Origin: a marine gamma proteobacterium HTCC2143
Lineage (GTDB): Bacteria; Pseudomonadota; Gammaproteobacteria; Pseudomonadales; Dasaniaceae
DNA: 50,956 bases
Reading direction: 5' to 3'
Assembly (NCBI GenBank): GCA_000169075.1
Contig: AAVT01000015.1
Location: 1-50,956, forward strand
Both the position numbers and the translations under genes were made by a program. This document shows positions 8,095 to 15,062 of this stretch, one piece after another (position 1 is the first letter of the stretch; each line of letters starts with the position of its first letter). A model generated the notes under the pieces. It was not told the DNA's origin, ran no database searches, and saw only the letters and a program-made list of their open reading frames with translations.

Positions 8095-8255
8095 GAAGGT
8101 ATCCATTAAATGTGATAAGAATGTGTAAGTGACCATTGATTATTGATGTATCGGCAGACTATTCAAACATATCACTATGTTATCAGCTGCCCGACAGCAA
8201 CCCCGACCGACAAGAAAATGTCAGGCCGGGGTAATCGCCGATGATGAGCGGATTG

Positions 8256-9482
8256 CTATGCATCACTGGCACTGTCTTTATGCCGTTCGCCCCGATCCGC
8301 CGCCAGCTTAAACGCCGCCTCTGTTTCGATTCGCTCTTCTTTTTGTTGCGCGCTTCTCAATTGTTCGAATTCTTTCGCCCACCAACGACGCGTAACCCTC
8401 GGGTAGGTCCTCATGAGATTGGCAGACGCGTTGGCGCCGCGATCACGCCCGGCGTCATAGCCGGCGACGCCAGCACTCGACGCCGCTGCCTTCCCGAACG
8501 GCACTAGGTCTCCTTCCATCTTGGGAAGCAAGAAATATGGCATTGATATGCGCGTATCCCCTGTGGGAATCATGGTGGTGTTGACACGATGAACCGTCGC
8601 GGAATAGCGACCTTCGCTTAGATGCATCAAAGATCCGCCGGTATTAACTATTACTGCACCGGGCAGTACTGGCACCTCGTAGTCTCCTTCCGCAGTCCGA
8701 CAAGTTACAGGAGCGTTCATCCACTGCCCTTCCCCCGCCACCACTTGCAATCCGGGCCGGTCATTGATCAATAAGGCGATGAACGGCGGTCCATCAATAT
8801 GAGCACCTGTTACCGGACTATTAAATTTTGCATACTCTTCTCGAATAAGGTCCTGCTTGTCTGCCACAATCGCATCCATACTGAAGTTATGGTTCAAACT
8901 CGCAAACAGATACGGTTCTTCGACGTTAAAGTAGCGTCGAAACTCCTCAGGGTCTTCACCCAATGATTCAACGATTAATTCTCCCAATTGCAACGTCAGC
9001 TGATGATAAGCGTGATTCAGCTCCTCAAGCGCAGGCCGAAAACCTGGCAGGGTTTTTGGCTCTGGCCAAGTGTTAGGCCCGCGAAAGAAGCGCTCGTGAA
9101 TAGGATGAGACGCGTCGTCATGAGCACACAGTGGCGCTTCGTCGAAACCGTATTGAAAACCCTCAACCACCTGACCACGACCTGAATCCCCCGGCGTCGG
9201 TAAAGAATAGCCGCGGATATAGGGACTATTTACAATGGAAGCAGCTTCTTTTACCTCTAGGGGGGCATTAAAAAAACCTCGAACTTCGCTAAAGGCTCGC
9301 TGCTGAAACTCGTCGTCGAGGCCAGGCGCATTGACTAGAATGAGGAAGCCACATTCTGCCAACGCAAAACGCAGGTCCTCCATAAATTTGGCACGGTTGG
9401 TTTTTAGCTCAAGCCAGTCAACCGTGGGGATTTCTTTCATCTTGTCAACGCTTGGCGCACTGTTGTTGCTTGTTTTCGACAT
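8256..9482 (-). CDS. Isopenicillin-N-synthase-like 2-oxoglutarate/Fe(II) oxygenase
   Basis: This is a cytoplasmic 2OG-Fe(II) dioxygenase of the IPNS/DIOX type, 408 residues from the ATG at 9482. The N-terminal part (IPTVDWLEL, then LAECGFLILVN) matches the family's DIOX_N region. Counting from the upstream ATG at 9509, iron ligands are H237-x-D239 (GAHIDGPP) and H307 (TVHRVN); R320-x-S322 (RISMPYF) should bind 2-oxoglutarate. GGAG lies 9 bases before 9482, so that start is preferred over 9509, which has no site. The 65-residue tail rich in A, R and E is longer than usual. It is the first gene of a probable two-gene unit with the Rieske oxygenase. The substrate is unknown. Confidence 0.85.
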   Translation of the reverse strand: MSKTSNNSAPSVDKMKEIPTVDWLELKTNRAKFMEDLRFALAECGFLILVNAPGLDDEFQQRAFSEVRGFFNAPLEVKEAASIVNSPYIRGYSLPTPGDSGRGQVVEGFQYGFDEAPLCAHDDASHPIHERFFRGPNTWPEPKTLPGFRPALEELNHAYHQLTLQLGELIVESLGEDPEEFRRYFNVEEPYLFASLNHNFSMDAIVADKQDLIREEYAKFNSPVTGAHIDGPPFIALLINDRPGLQVVAGEGQWMNAPVTCRTAEGDYEVPVLPGAVIVNTGGSLMHLSEGRYSATVHRVNTTMIPTGDTRISMPYFLLPKMEGDLVPFGKAAASSAGVAGYDAGRDRGANASANLMRTYPRVTRRWWAKEFEQLRSAQQKEERIETEAAFKLAADRGERHKDSASDA

Positions 9483-9509
9483 ACGGTTTTTCTCCACATT
9501 CATTGCCAT

Positions 9510-10007
9510 TACTGATCACTATTATAATAGCGGATGTTTTTAAATGCCACTACTAGGCAAATACTATAATAGTGATATTGCAGAAATAAGTCACTTAAAG
9601 TCAAAACTATTAAGATGTGATCGCGGTGACATCATGTATTGGATCCTCCATCTGCTGATGACTGTTGTGACCCGCAGCCAGCAACCCCGCAACTTTCTGC
9701 AGTTCCACTAGCGCTTTTTTTCATTTTAGAGAATCCATTAAAACCGCCGAAACGGTCGAGCATTAGAGTTGTCATGGGCCAACGAAAATATTAAACAATT
9801 ATGAAATTCTACTAGACACAAACAGCAGCCTTCAGCGGAGAACTTTGGCGGAGGGTAGCGCCCTTTTAAGCGTTTTATGGTCTACGGATTTTCTATAAAG
9901 ACAGTGCCTTATTGATGTCGGCTGGGCGCTAGCTCAAGCTGTGCCTATCTGAGCTGATAGTGGTGACACAGCCTTGACTAGGGATGCCTGCCTGTCGAGT
10001 CGATAGC
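9510..10007. other. 498-base gene-free region upstream of the oxygenase pair
   Basis: It contains a 12-bp inverted repeat with two TATAAT-like cores (9515-9576) and a short minus-strand reading frame starting at an A7 tract (9640-9729), both discussed separately. Near 9940 CTATC and GATAG form a short stem. Nothing else is recognisable. Confidence 0.5.
9515..9576. promoter_or_regulatory. 12-bp inverted repeat with -10-like cores: likely promoter/operator of the oxygenase pair
   Basis: ATCACTATTATA (9515-9526) and its exact reverse complement TATAATAGTGAT (9565-9576) are 50 bases apart, centre to centre. Each arm contains a TATAAT-like core, readable on both strands because ATTATAAT is palindromic. 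The left arm lies just upstream of the 2OG-oxygenase start. The pattern fits a pair of operator half-sites or two face-to-face sites around a promoter. No adjacent regulator gene was found. Confidence 0.45.
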
Positions 10008-11405
10008 TTAGGAATCGAGTACGACTTGGGTTGTGGTTTTACCGGTTATGGCCACCGCAGGTAGTAGACCCAGCAGGGTAATACCGGCCCCCAGATAAAA
10101 AATCTCGGCTAAGCCGAAGTCATTCCTGTCCATAATTAAGAGGGCGCTGAAAAAGCTTAGCCCCAAAGAGGCGCCTATTTGAGTGGCTAGGCGGCTTACG
10201 CCGGATGCAGTGCCAAATAGCTGGGGCGGCACACAGTAGGAGATTACTGAGGTTAACGGGGGTAAGGCAAAGCCATGCCCTATACCTTGCAGTACCAAAC
10301 CAATACCTAGCAGGACAATATTACTGGTTAAAACACCCAATCCCACGACCACCAGTCCCCCCGCTTGTATTAACAAGCCCAACAAAACCACCGCGCGCTC
10401 GCTAAAAGCGACCGACAAACGACCACCAATGGGCGAGGCAATGGTTAAACTCAGGGTCCGTGCCAACATAAACAATGCAGCAAGCGCTATGCTGAATTCA
10501 AATTGATCAATTAATACGATTGGCGTAACCACAAAGCCGCCTAAATACGCCGCCTGGCAAATAAAAGACGTGGCAACTGGCGCCATAAAGCTCTTTTGTT
10601 GCAGCAATGATGGTGGGATTATCGGCTCGTCGACTTTAGTTTCGATTTTGTATAAAAAAATCAAACCCACAACCCCCAAAACCAGACTCAGCCATTTTAA
10701 AGAGCCTGCGATGCTGGTATCAGTTATTGAGCCCACGGCAAATAGCAACATGCAAAAAGAGACAATTAACAAAATGTTACCTTGGTGATCAAACTTAGCC
10801 GTGCGCTGACCGGTTTCAGGTAAAGATCGCAGTGCCAACGCAAAGGCCAACACGCCAGTAATCGCTTGAAATATAAATATTGACCGCCAACCCATGGCGT
10901 CAATCAATGGCCCCCCAATAATCAAACCTAAAGCAGCTGATGCCGGTCCCCCCATTGCCCACCAGCTTATTGCCTGAGTTCTTTTATCTTGGTCAAACAC
11001 ATGAAAGATTAATGCCATGGCTGAAGGTGTTGTGGCGCCTGCAAAAGCCATACTGAGAATTCGCAACCCCACCAGCCACCAAATATTCGTGGCAAAATAA
11101 CACAACAAGGCAAACATTGTAGAGCCGACAATACCGATAAGAAATATTCGTCTATGGCCATATAAGTCGCCTAGCTTGCCTAAAAAAGGCATACATACAG
11201 CAGAGATCAGCATAGGCGCTGAAACAGACCAGCTGGCCAAGGCTTCTGACACCTTTAGCTCTTGTGCTATTAATTTCAGCGCTACCGCCAAAATAGTGAA
11301 AGGGAAACCCGTGGCCAACATACCCACCAACAAAACCCAAAGTACCGACCGAGAGTTCTGCACAAAGGCAGGCGAACTTAAGGTTAAATGTTTAGCAAAG
11401 GTCAT
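10008..11405 (-). CDS. MFS transporter, 14-helix drug-exporter type
   Basis: The 465-residue product is a major facilitator superfamily permease. The loop between helices 2 and 3 carries the signature GKLGDLYGHRRIFLIG, and the two halves give about 14 hydrophobic segments, as in the DHA2 drug:H+ antiporters (EmrB/QacA type). It should export a small compound from the cytoplasm using the proton gradient. No membrane-fusion partner is adjacent. The ATG at 11405 has only a distant AGG upstream. It follows mobA by 368 bases on the same strand, probably as a separate transcription unit. Substrate is not predictable. Confidence 0.85.
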   Translation of the reverse strand: MTFAKHLTLSSPAFVQNSRSVLWVLLVGMLATGFPFTILAVALKLIAQELKVSEALASWSVSAPMLISAVCMPFLGKLGDLYGHRRIFLIGIVGSTMFALLCYFATNIWWLVGLRILSMAFAGATTPSAMALIFHVFDQDKRTQAISWWAMGGPASAALGLIIGGPLIDAMGWRSIFIFQAITGVLAFALALRSLPETGQRTAKFDHQGNILLIVSFCMLLFAVGSITDTSIAGSLKWLSLVLGVVGLIFLYKIETKVDEPIIPPSLLQQKSFMAPVATSFICQAAYLGGFVVTPIVLIDQFEFSIALAALFMLARTLSLTIASPIGGRLSVAFSERAVVLLGLLIQAGGLVVVGLGVLTSNIVLLGIGLVLQGIGHGFALPPLTSVISYCVPPQLFGTASGVSRLATQIGASLGLSFFSALLIMDRNDFGLAEIFYLGAGITLLGLLPAVAITGKTTTQVVLDS

Positions 11406-11773
11406 TACAATATTTTACCTGGGCGAGTTATTAATTCGCACTAATAGTTGAAACAGGAAATGTTAAACGCCAAGCGCAATGGTAAATCGACATCCCCATC
11501 CAAAATCACAGCAGTTGTCTTTTAGCGCTAGTCGAAAAAAAAGACGAGAGAAAGTTTAGCCTCGCTGCAGAACTTGATTAATTGCAACAGTGGCTTAACT
11601 TTAAACGCCGGCAATACTAGCGTTATTTTTAGTCCCTGCCTAATACCCATTCGTTTTTTGATACGGCAAGATTGCTAAGTCAACCCGTGTATGGCGCGAA
11701 CGGTGTGCTTAGCTGTTGGCTAACTGCCTAAAGCGGCTATGACAAATAGATTGCTTCTGGGTGAGTTCAAAAC
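11406..11773. other. 368-base gene-free region between mobA and the MFS gene
   Basis: No credible reading frame was seen. A 6-bp stem with 3-base loop (TGAGTT-CAA-AACTCA, 11762-11776) overlaps the mobA stop codon, without a T-tract. It presumably carries the MFS promoter, which I could not pinpoint. Confidence 0.45.
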
Positions 11774-12367
11774 TCATGATAAAAGTCGCTCTGCTTCGGC
11801 TAAATCATCCGGGGTATTGATATTAAAAAAAGGATTTAGAGGCTGCTCAGGCCAGTCGAGATAGACCGTAGCGAGCTCAGTCAAAAGGGGCTTAAAGCCA
11901 CCCTGTGTTTTGACTAACAGCGCCTCTTCCACTGCCGGCAACACGCGCCTATGCCACAGAGAAAAAGTCGGCTGAGCAAAATTTTTATAGCGCACGCAGG
12001 CAACATCAGCATCGTTCTCAGTGATCATATGGTACAGCTCAGCGACCAGATTACCGGGAATAAAAGGCCCGTCGCAGGGGGCGATCATCAGGTAATGGGC
12101 AGCACTTAGCCGATTACTTTTCAATGCACTCCAAAGACCGGTCAGGGGCCCCTGAAAACCCTCAATACGATCGGCAATAATGGGCTGCGTTTGTTTGTCA
12201 CACAGGGCAGCGTCAGCATTGATAAAGAGCTCGCTAACCTGAGGACCCAGCCGATCAATCGCATGTTCAAGCAATGTTTTACCCGCTAACATTGACTTTA
12301 ACTTATCACCAAAACCCATTCTTTTAGAACGGCCAGCTGCCAGTATAAGCCCATCTATATTTTTCAT
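11774..12367 (-). CDS. mobA: Molybdenum cofactor guanylyltransferase MobA
   Basis: The 197-residue enzyme would transfer GMP from GTP to molybdopterin, giving Mo-bis-MGD used by DMSO-reductase-family enzymes. The nucleotide-binding signature LAAGRSKRMGFGDK is at residues 9-22, with the lysine that contacts GTP. PCDGPFIP (about 97-104) carries the metal-binding aspartate, and NINTPDDL near the C-terminus is typical. The length matches the family. No other Mo-cofactor genes lie within the window. A related CTP:molybdopterin or other nucleotidyltransferase is possible, but the C-terminal motif favours MobA. Confidence 0.85.
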   Translation of the reverse strand: MKNIDGLILAAGRSKRMGFGDKLKSMLAGKTLLEHAIDRLGPQVSELFINADAALCDKQTQPIIADRIEGFQGPLTGLWSALKSNRLSAAHYLMIAPCDGPFIPGNLVAELYHMITENDADVACVRYKNFAQPTFSLWHRRVLPAVEEALLVKTQGGFKPLLTELATVYLDWPEQPLNPFFNINTPDDLAEAERLLS

Positions 12368-12732
12368 CGGTCGAAATACCCCAATGCGCTACCAACGCTT
12401 TATTGTGATCCCATTGCTGCTTGCACAGGGCGCATCGTTCTCCAAGCATTTTGACGAAAATAGGCCGAAGAGTCGAGAAATGAAGCAACCCCCGGAATTG
12501 TCAATTTGGCGTATTACATGTATTGCGTAATTTAGAAAACAGAAGACATTAATAAACAAGCGCTCGGACAAAGCTTCTGATAAGGCCGGTATTGATTGAG
12601 TGACACGCAAAATTGGTGCCTTGATTCATCCACATCAGTCCAAGAATAGCTATTAATGGTGGCAGCTCCTGAGTAGTAAAAAATTAGCCTTTTCCGGCAG
12701 TAAAAACAGGCAAACAGCAGAGCGCGAAGGAG

Positions 12733-12760
12733 ACCTCGATGGCAATTCGACGAGGTTTTT
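12733..12760 (+). terminator. Terminator-like hairpin, orphan
   Basis: ACCTCG (12733-12738) pairs with CGAGGT (12751-12756), followed by T residues to 12760. The 12-base loop contains an ATG. There is no recognised + strand gene upstream. Confidence 0.35.
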
Positions 12761-12794
12761 CCGGGGTCGCTCGAGCCACTCAAATGAGACAACG

Positions 12795-12818
12795 AACCGA
12801 GCTAGAGTCGGTTTTTTT
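12795..12818 (+). terminator. Intrinsic terminator-like hairpin with seven T residues, orphan
   Basis: AACCGA (12795-12800) pairs with TCGGTT (12808-12813) across a 7-base loop, followed by an uninterrupted T-run to 12818. This is a good intrinsic terminator shape on the + strand. The nearest annotated genes on either side are on the minus strand. Confidence 0.5.
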
Positions 12819-12979
12819 ATGCTCGCCATGTCGCTATCTCGTCGGGATGTCGTCGGACTAGGTTAAAATTTGATCCCGACTGAGGTACCTTTATGACGTA
12901 AGATGATAGCAGCCTCTATAGGAATAGGTGCGTACAGCAGTGCCTTAACAGCAATTTATACTGTGAGAAAAAAAGATAG

Positions 12980-13066
12980 TGGTGCCCGGGACCGGACTTG
13001 AACCGGTACGGCGTTGCCGCCGGCAGATTTTAAGTCTGCTATGTCTACCAATTCCATCACCCGGGC
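12980..13066 (-). tRNA. leuZ: tRNA-Leu (anticodon UAA)
   Basis: Reading the minus strand, the 87-nt gene has acceptor arms GCCCGGG and CCCGGGC, an anticodon loop with TAA (CTTAAAATC), a long variable arm (CGGCGGCAACGCCG) as expected for tRNA-Leu, a T arm containing GGTTCAAGTCC, and an encoded ACCA end. It is the last of three tandem tRNA genes (Gly, Cys, Leu), the same order as glyW-cysT-leuZ of E. coli. Confidence 0.97.
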
Positions 13067-13108
13067 TAAGGGGTCGGCAATCCTGCACGACTGCAGATAC
13101 CGTAAAGA

Positions 13109-13182
13109 TGGAGGCGCGGGTCGGAATCGAACCGGCGTTAACTGAGTTGCAGTCAGCTGCATGACCACTCTGCCACCGCGCC
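13109..13182 (-). tRNA. cysT: tRNA-Cys (anticodon GCA)
   Basis: The 74-nt gene has acceptor arms GGCGCGG and CCGCGCC, anticodon GCA (CTGCAAC loop), T arm with GGTTCGATTCC and encoded TCCA end. It lies 42 bases downstream... of tRNA-Leu in window coordinates and is transcribed before it from the promoter at 13397-13424. Confidence 0.97.
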
Positions 13183-13268
13183 ATATTACTTTATGTACCA
13201 GCAATTTACCTGGCACTTTACAACTAAATAAAACAGCCCGCTGTAACCGCCGGTGTTTTTTTACAAAT

Positions 13269-13344
13269 TGGAGCGGGAAACCAGGTTCGAACTGGCGACC
13301 TGTACCTTGGCAAGGTACCGCTCTACCAACTGAGCTATTCCCGC
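13269..13344 (-). tRNA. glyW: tRNA-Gly (anticodon GCC)
   Basis: The 76-nt gene has acceptor arms GCGGGAA and TTCCCGC, D arm with AGCTCAGTTGGTAGAGC, anticodon GCC (TTGCCAA loop), T arm with GTTCGAACC and encoded TCCA end. It is first in the three-tRNA operon. Confidence 0.97.
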
Positions 13345-13656
13345 AGATCCTATCTCTTGGGCAACTATGCCCTGCCCTCTACTTCAAGGAGCGCCTATTC
13401 TAATGGGTGCACATTGAGAGTCAAGAAAACACTCACAACAAGTATCAATAAAGTATTTAAGCCGTTGTTTTTGGTCAGTTTTTAGACGGCTTCCCGCAAT
13501 TTTCAACAATTCCCACGGTTATCGGCAGTTATTACCGCAACAACCGGTACTTGCGACAACATCACCCACTCCTTTTTATGGATAAAAACCCCACTGCCTG
13601 GTTACCCATTACTCTGCCAATCAAAACTGCAATGCAGCAATGATTCTAGCTACAAA
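13345..13656. other. 312-base intergenic region holding the tRNA promoter
   Basis: The only clear signal is the minus-strand tRNA promoter at 13397-13424. No gene was recognised between it and the DUF1330 gene that ends at 13657. Confidence 0.6.
13397..13424 (-). promoter_or_regulatory. sigma70 promoter of the tRNA operon with GC-rich discriminator
   Basis: On the minus strand, TTGACT (13419-13424) is followed by a 16-base spacer and TAGAAT (13397-13402). The bases after the -10 box read AGGCGCTCC, a GC-rich discriminator of the kind found at stable-RNA promoters under stringent (ppGpp) control. It lies about 50 bases before tRNA-Gly. Confidence 0.75.
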
Positions 13657-13947
13657 CTAACTGCCATCGACCAGCAGAACGGTACATTCAGCATTGTTCT
13701 GACGAATAGCTCGCACCGGCTGGTAGTCTTCTGAATTGTAAAAATTGCGAGCATCCTCCCTTGATGGAAATTCAATCATTACGATTCGAGTCGGCGTCCA
13801 TAAATCGTTTTCTAGCAAGTCCACGTCACTCCCTCTTACGCGATAAATTCCGCCGAATTTTTCCGCGATAGGCTTCGCTTGCAGTTTGTAAGCTTCATAA
13901 GCAACCGGGTCAGTAATTTTCGTATCAAGAATAAGGTAGGCCGTCAT
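13657..13947 (-). CDS. DUF1330 family small protein
   Basis: The 96-residue product matches the DUF1330 ferredoxin-like (dimeric alpha-beta barrel) family. It starts MTAYLILDTKITDPVAYEAY and has KFGGIYRVRGSDVDLLE in the middle, then RIVMIEFPSREDARNFYNS and a C-terminal beta strand. The length is typical. The biochemical role of the family is not established. It lies 14 bases after the GNAT gene on the same strand. These two genes sit between pgsA and the tRNA genes, where E. coli has none. Confidence 0.85.
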   Translation of the reverse strand: MTAYLILDTKITDPVAYEAYKLQAKPIAEKFGGIYRVRGSDVDLLENDLWTPTRIVMIEFPSREDARNFYNSEDYQPVRAIRQNNAECTVLLVDGS

Positions 13948-13961
13948 AGCGGGGCTCTTGT

Positions 13962-14426
13962 CTATGTTAACAATTGATTATCCGTAGGCATCTGATAGGT
14001 TATCCACGGAGTTCTTTCCGCTAGTTTATCGTAGACCCCACGACCTCGATAGTTGTTGTCTGCGGTGATCCACCGAACAAATGGCCAGCCATGTTGCTTT
14101 GCCGAAACCTTCAATGCATCAAACAGCGCATCCACAATTCCAGTACCCCGGCAGCCAGGGAGTACATATAAATCGTCCAGGAAGCCAACCATTGCACCTC
14201 TCAGAGGCGATGCCATTTGGCGATAATGCATGATACCAAGCGCAACACCATTAGCGTCTTTTGCTATGAGCGCATAAAAAGGCTGCTCACTGTCAAAAAT
14301 CCAGGACCAAACCTGATCCAATATCTTCTTCGTCATCGGCACTTGGTAAAAATCTGCATAACCTCGATACAAACCTTCCCATTCTTCTCTATCACTAACG
14401 CTCAAGTTACTGACTTCAATCGCCAT
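13962..14426 (-). CDS. GNAT-family N-acetyltransferase
   Basis: The 154-residue protein has the GNAT fold. The acetyl-CoA loop reads LPGCRGTGIVDALFDAL (R-G-x-G), preceded by the strand GFLDDLYVLPG, and the C-terminal part VRWITADNNYRGRGVYDKL is typical of the family. It should transfer an acetyl group from acetyl-CoA to an amine; the substrate is unknown. Gaps of 14 bases to DUF1330 and about 40 bases from pgsA suggest one transcription unit with pgsA upstream. Confidence 0.88.
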   Translation of the reverse strand: MAIEVSNLSVSDREEWEGLYRGYADFYQVPMTKKILDQVWSWIFDSEQPFYALIAKDANGVALGIMHYRQMASPLRGAMVGFLDDLYVLPGCRGTGIVDALFDALKVSAKQHGWPFVRWITADNNYRGRGVYDKLAERTPWITYQMPTDNQLLT

Positions 14427-14465
14427 AACCTCTCCACAGTATTATCGTGAATTAAACCGAGTGAA

Positions 14466-15029
14466 TTACTTAGTGCCAGAGCCTAGATCAAATGTTGGCC
14501 ATGCCGCTCGAATGTATACCAGCATAGACCACAGTGTTAGTATCGCCGACAGATACAACAATACAATACCAATATTTAGCAGTATACCGCTGCGCTCAGG
14601 CGCTGCGGCTAGTAACACCAGTATTGCCACCATCTGAAATCCTGTTTTGACCTTGCCGATATAGGACACTGCAACACTGGTTCGTCGTCCCAGCTCTGCC
14701 ATCCATTCCCTCAAAGCCGATATCACAATTTCTCGGCCAATGATGATCATCGCTGGAACCGTGAACCACCAGGCGCCGAATCGCTCGACCAGTAATACCA
14801 AGGCAATGGAAACCATTAACTTATCCGCAACCGGGTCGAGAAAGGCGCCAAAAGGCGTGCTTTGATTGAGTTTGCGAGCAAGATATCCGTCTAGCCAGTC
14901 CGTAATACTGGCAAGCATAAAAATGCCGGCAGAGGCCAAGTAGCTCCAATCATAGGGCAGATAAAACACAGCGATAATCACCGGTATCAACAGAATACGT
15001 AGCAGCGTTAATGTATTAGGTATGTTCAT
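14466..15029 (-). CDS. pgsA: CDP-diacylglycerol--glycerol-3-phosphate 3-phosphatidyltransferase
   Basis: The 187-residue inner-membrane enzyme makes phosphatidylglycerol phosphate from CDP-diacylglycerol and glycerol-3-phosphate, the committed step to phosphatidylglycerol and cardiolipin. The CDP-alcohol phosphotransferase motif is complete: D47-G48-x2-A51-R52-x8-G61-x3-D65-x3-D69. It has the usual N-terminus (MNIPNTLTLLRI) and several membrane helices. It follows uvrC by 33 bases, the same uvrC-pgsA-tRNA order as in E. coli, which supports the assignment. Confidence 0.96.
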   Translation of the reverse strand: MNIPNTLTLLRILLIPVIIAVFYLPYDWSYLASAGIFMLASITDWLDGYLARKLNQSTPFGAFLDPVADKLMVSIALVLLVERFGAWWFTVPAMIIIGREIVISALREWMAELGRRTSVAVSYIGKVKTGFQMVAILVLLAAAPERSGILLNIGIVLLYLSAILTLWSMLVYIRAAWPTFDLGSGTK

Positions 15030-15062
15030 TCAATTATCATCGTTGGTTGATCGCTTCTGATT

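Larger units (their letters stand above)
12368..12979. other. 612-base region without an identified gene, with two + strand terminator-like hairpins
   Basis: Several short frames exist but none is recognisable. Two hairpins followed by T-runs on the + strand (12733-12760 and 12795-12818) have no + strand gene before them. A 40-codon frame with a good ribosome site (GGAG, then ATG at 12739, stop 12859-12861) overlaps both. An unannotated small RNA or microprotein is possible. On the minus strand, seven T residues (12968-12974) follow tRNA-Leu and may end the tRNA transcript. Confidence 0.5.

Noticed and set aside
6967..8136. A ferredoxin or reductase gene to partner the Rieske oxygenase.
   Set aside because: None exists in the surrounding 5 kb; NqrF contains a ferredoxin-reductase module but is part of the respiratory complex.
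12945..13403. Several open frames across the tRNA genes on both strands.
   Set aside because: They are translations of tRNA sequence, which explains their Gly, Arg and Pro content; the tRNAs are unambiguous.
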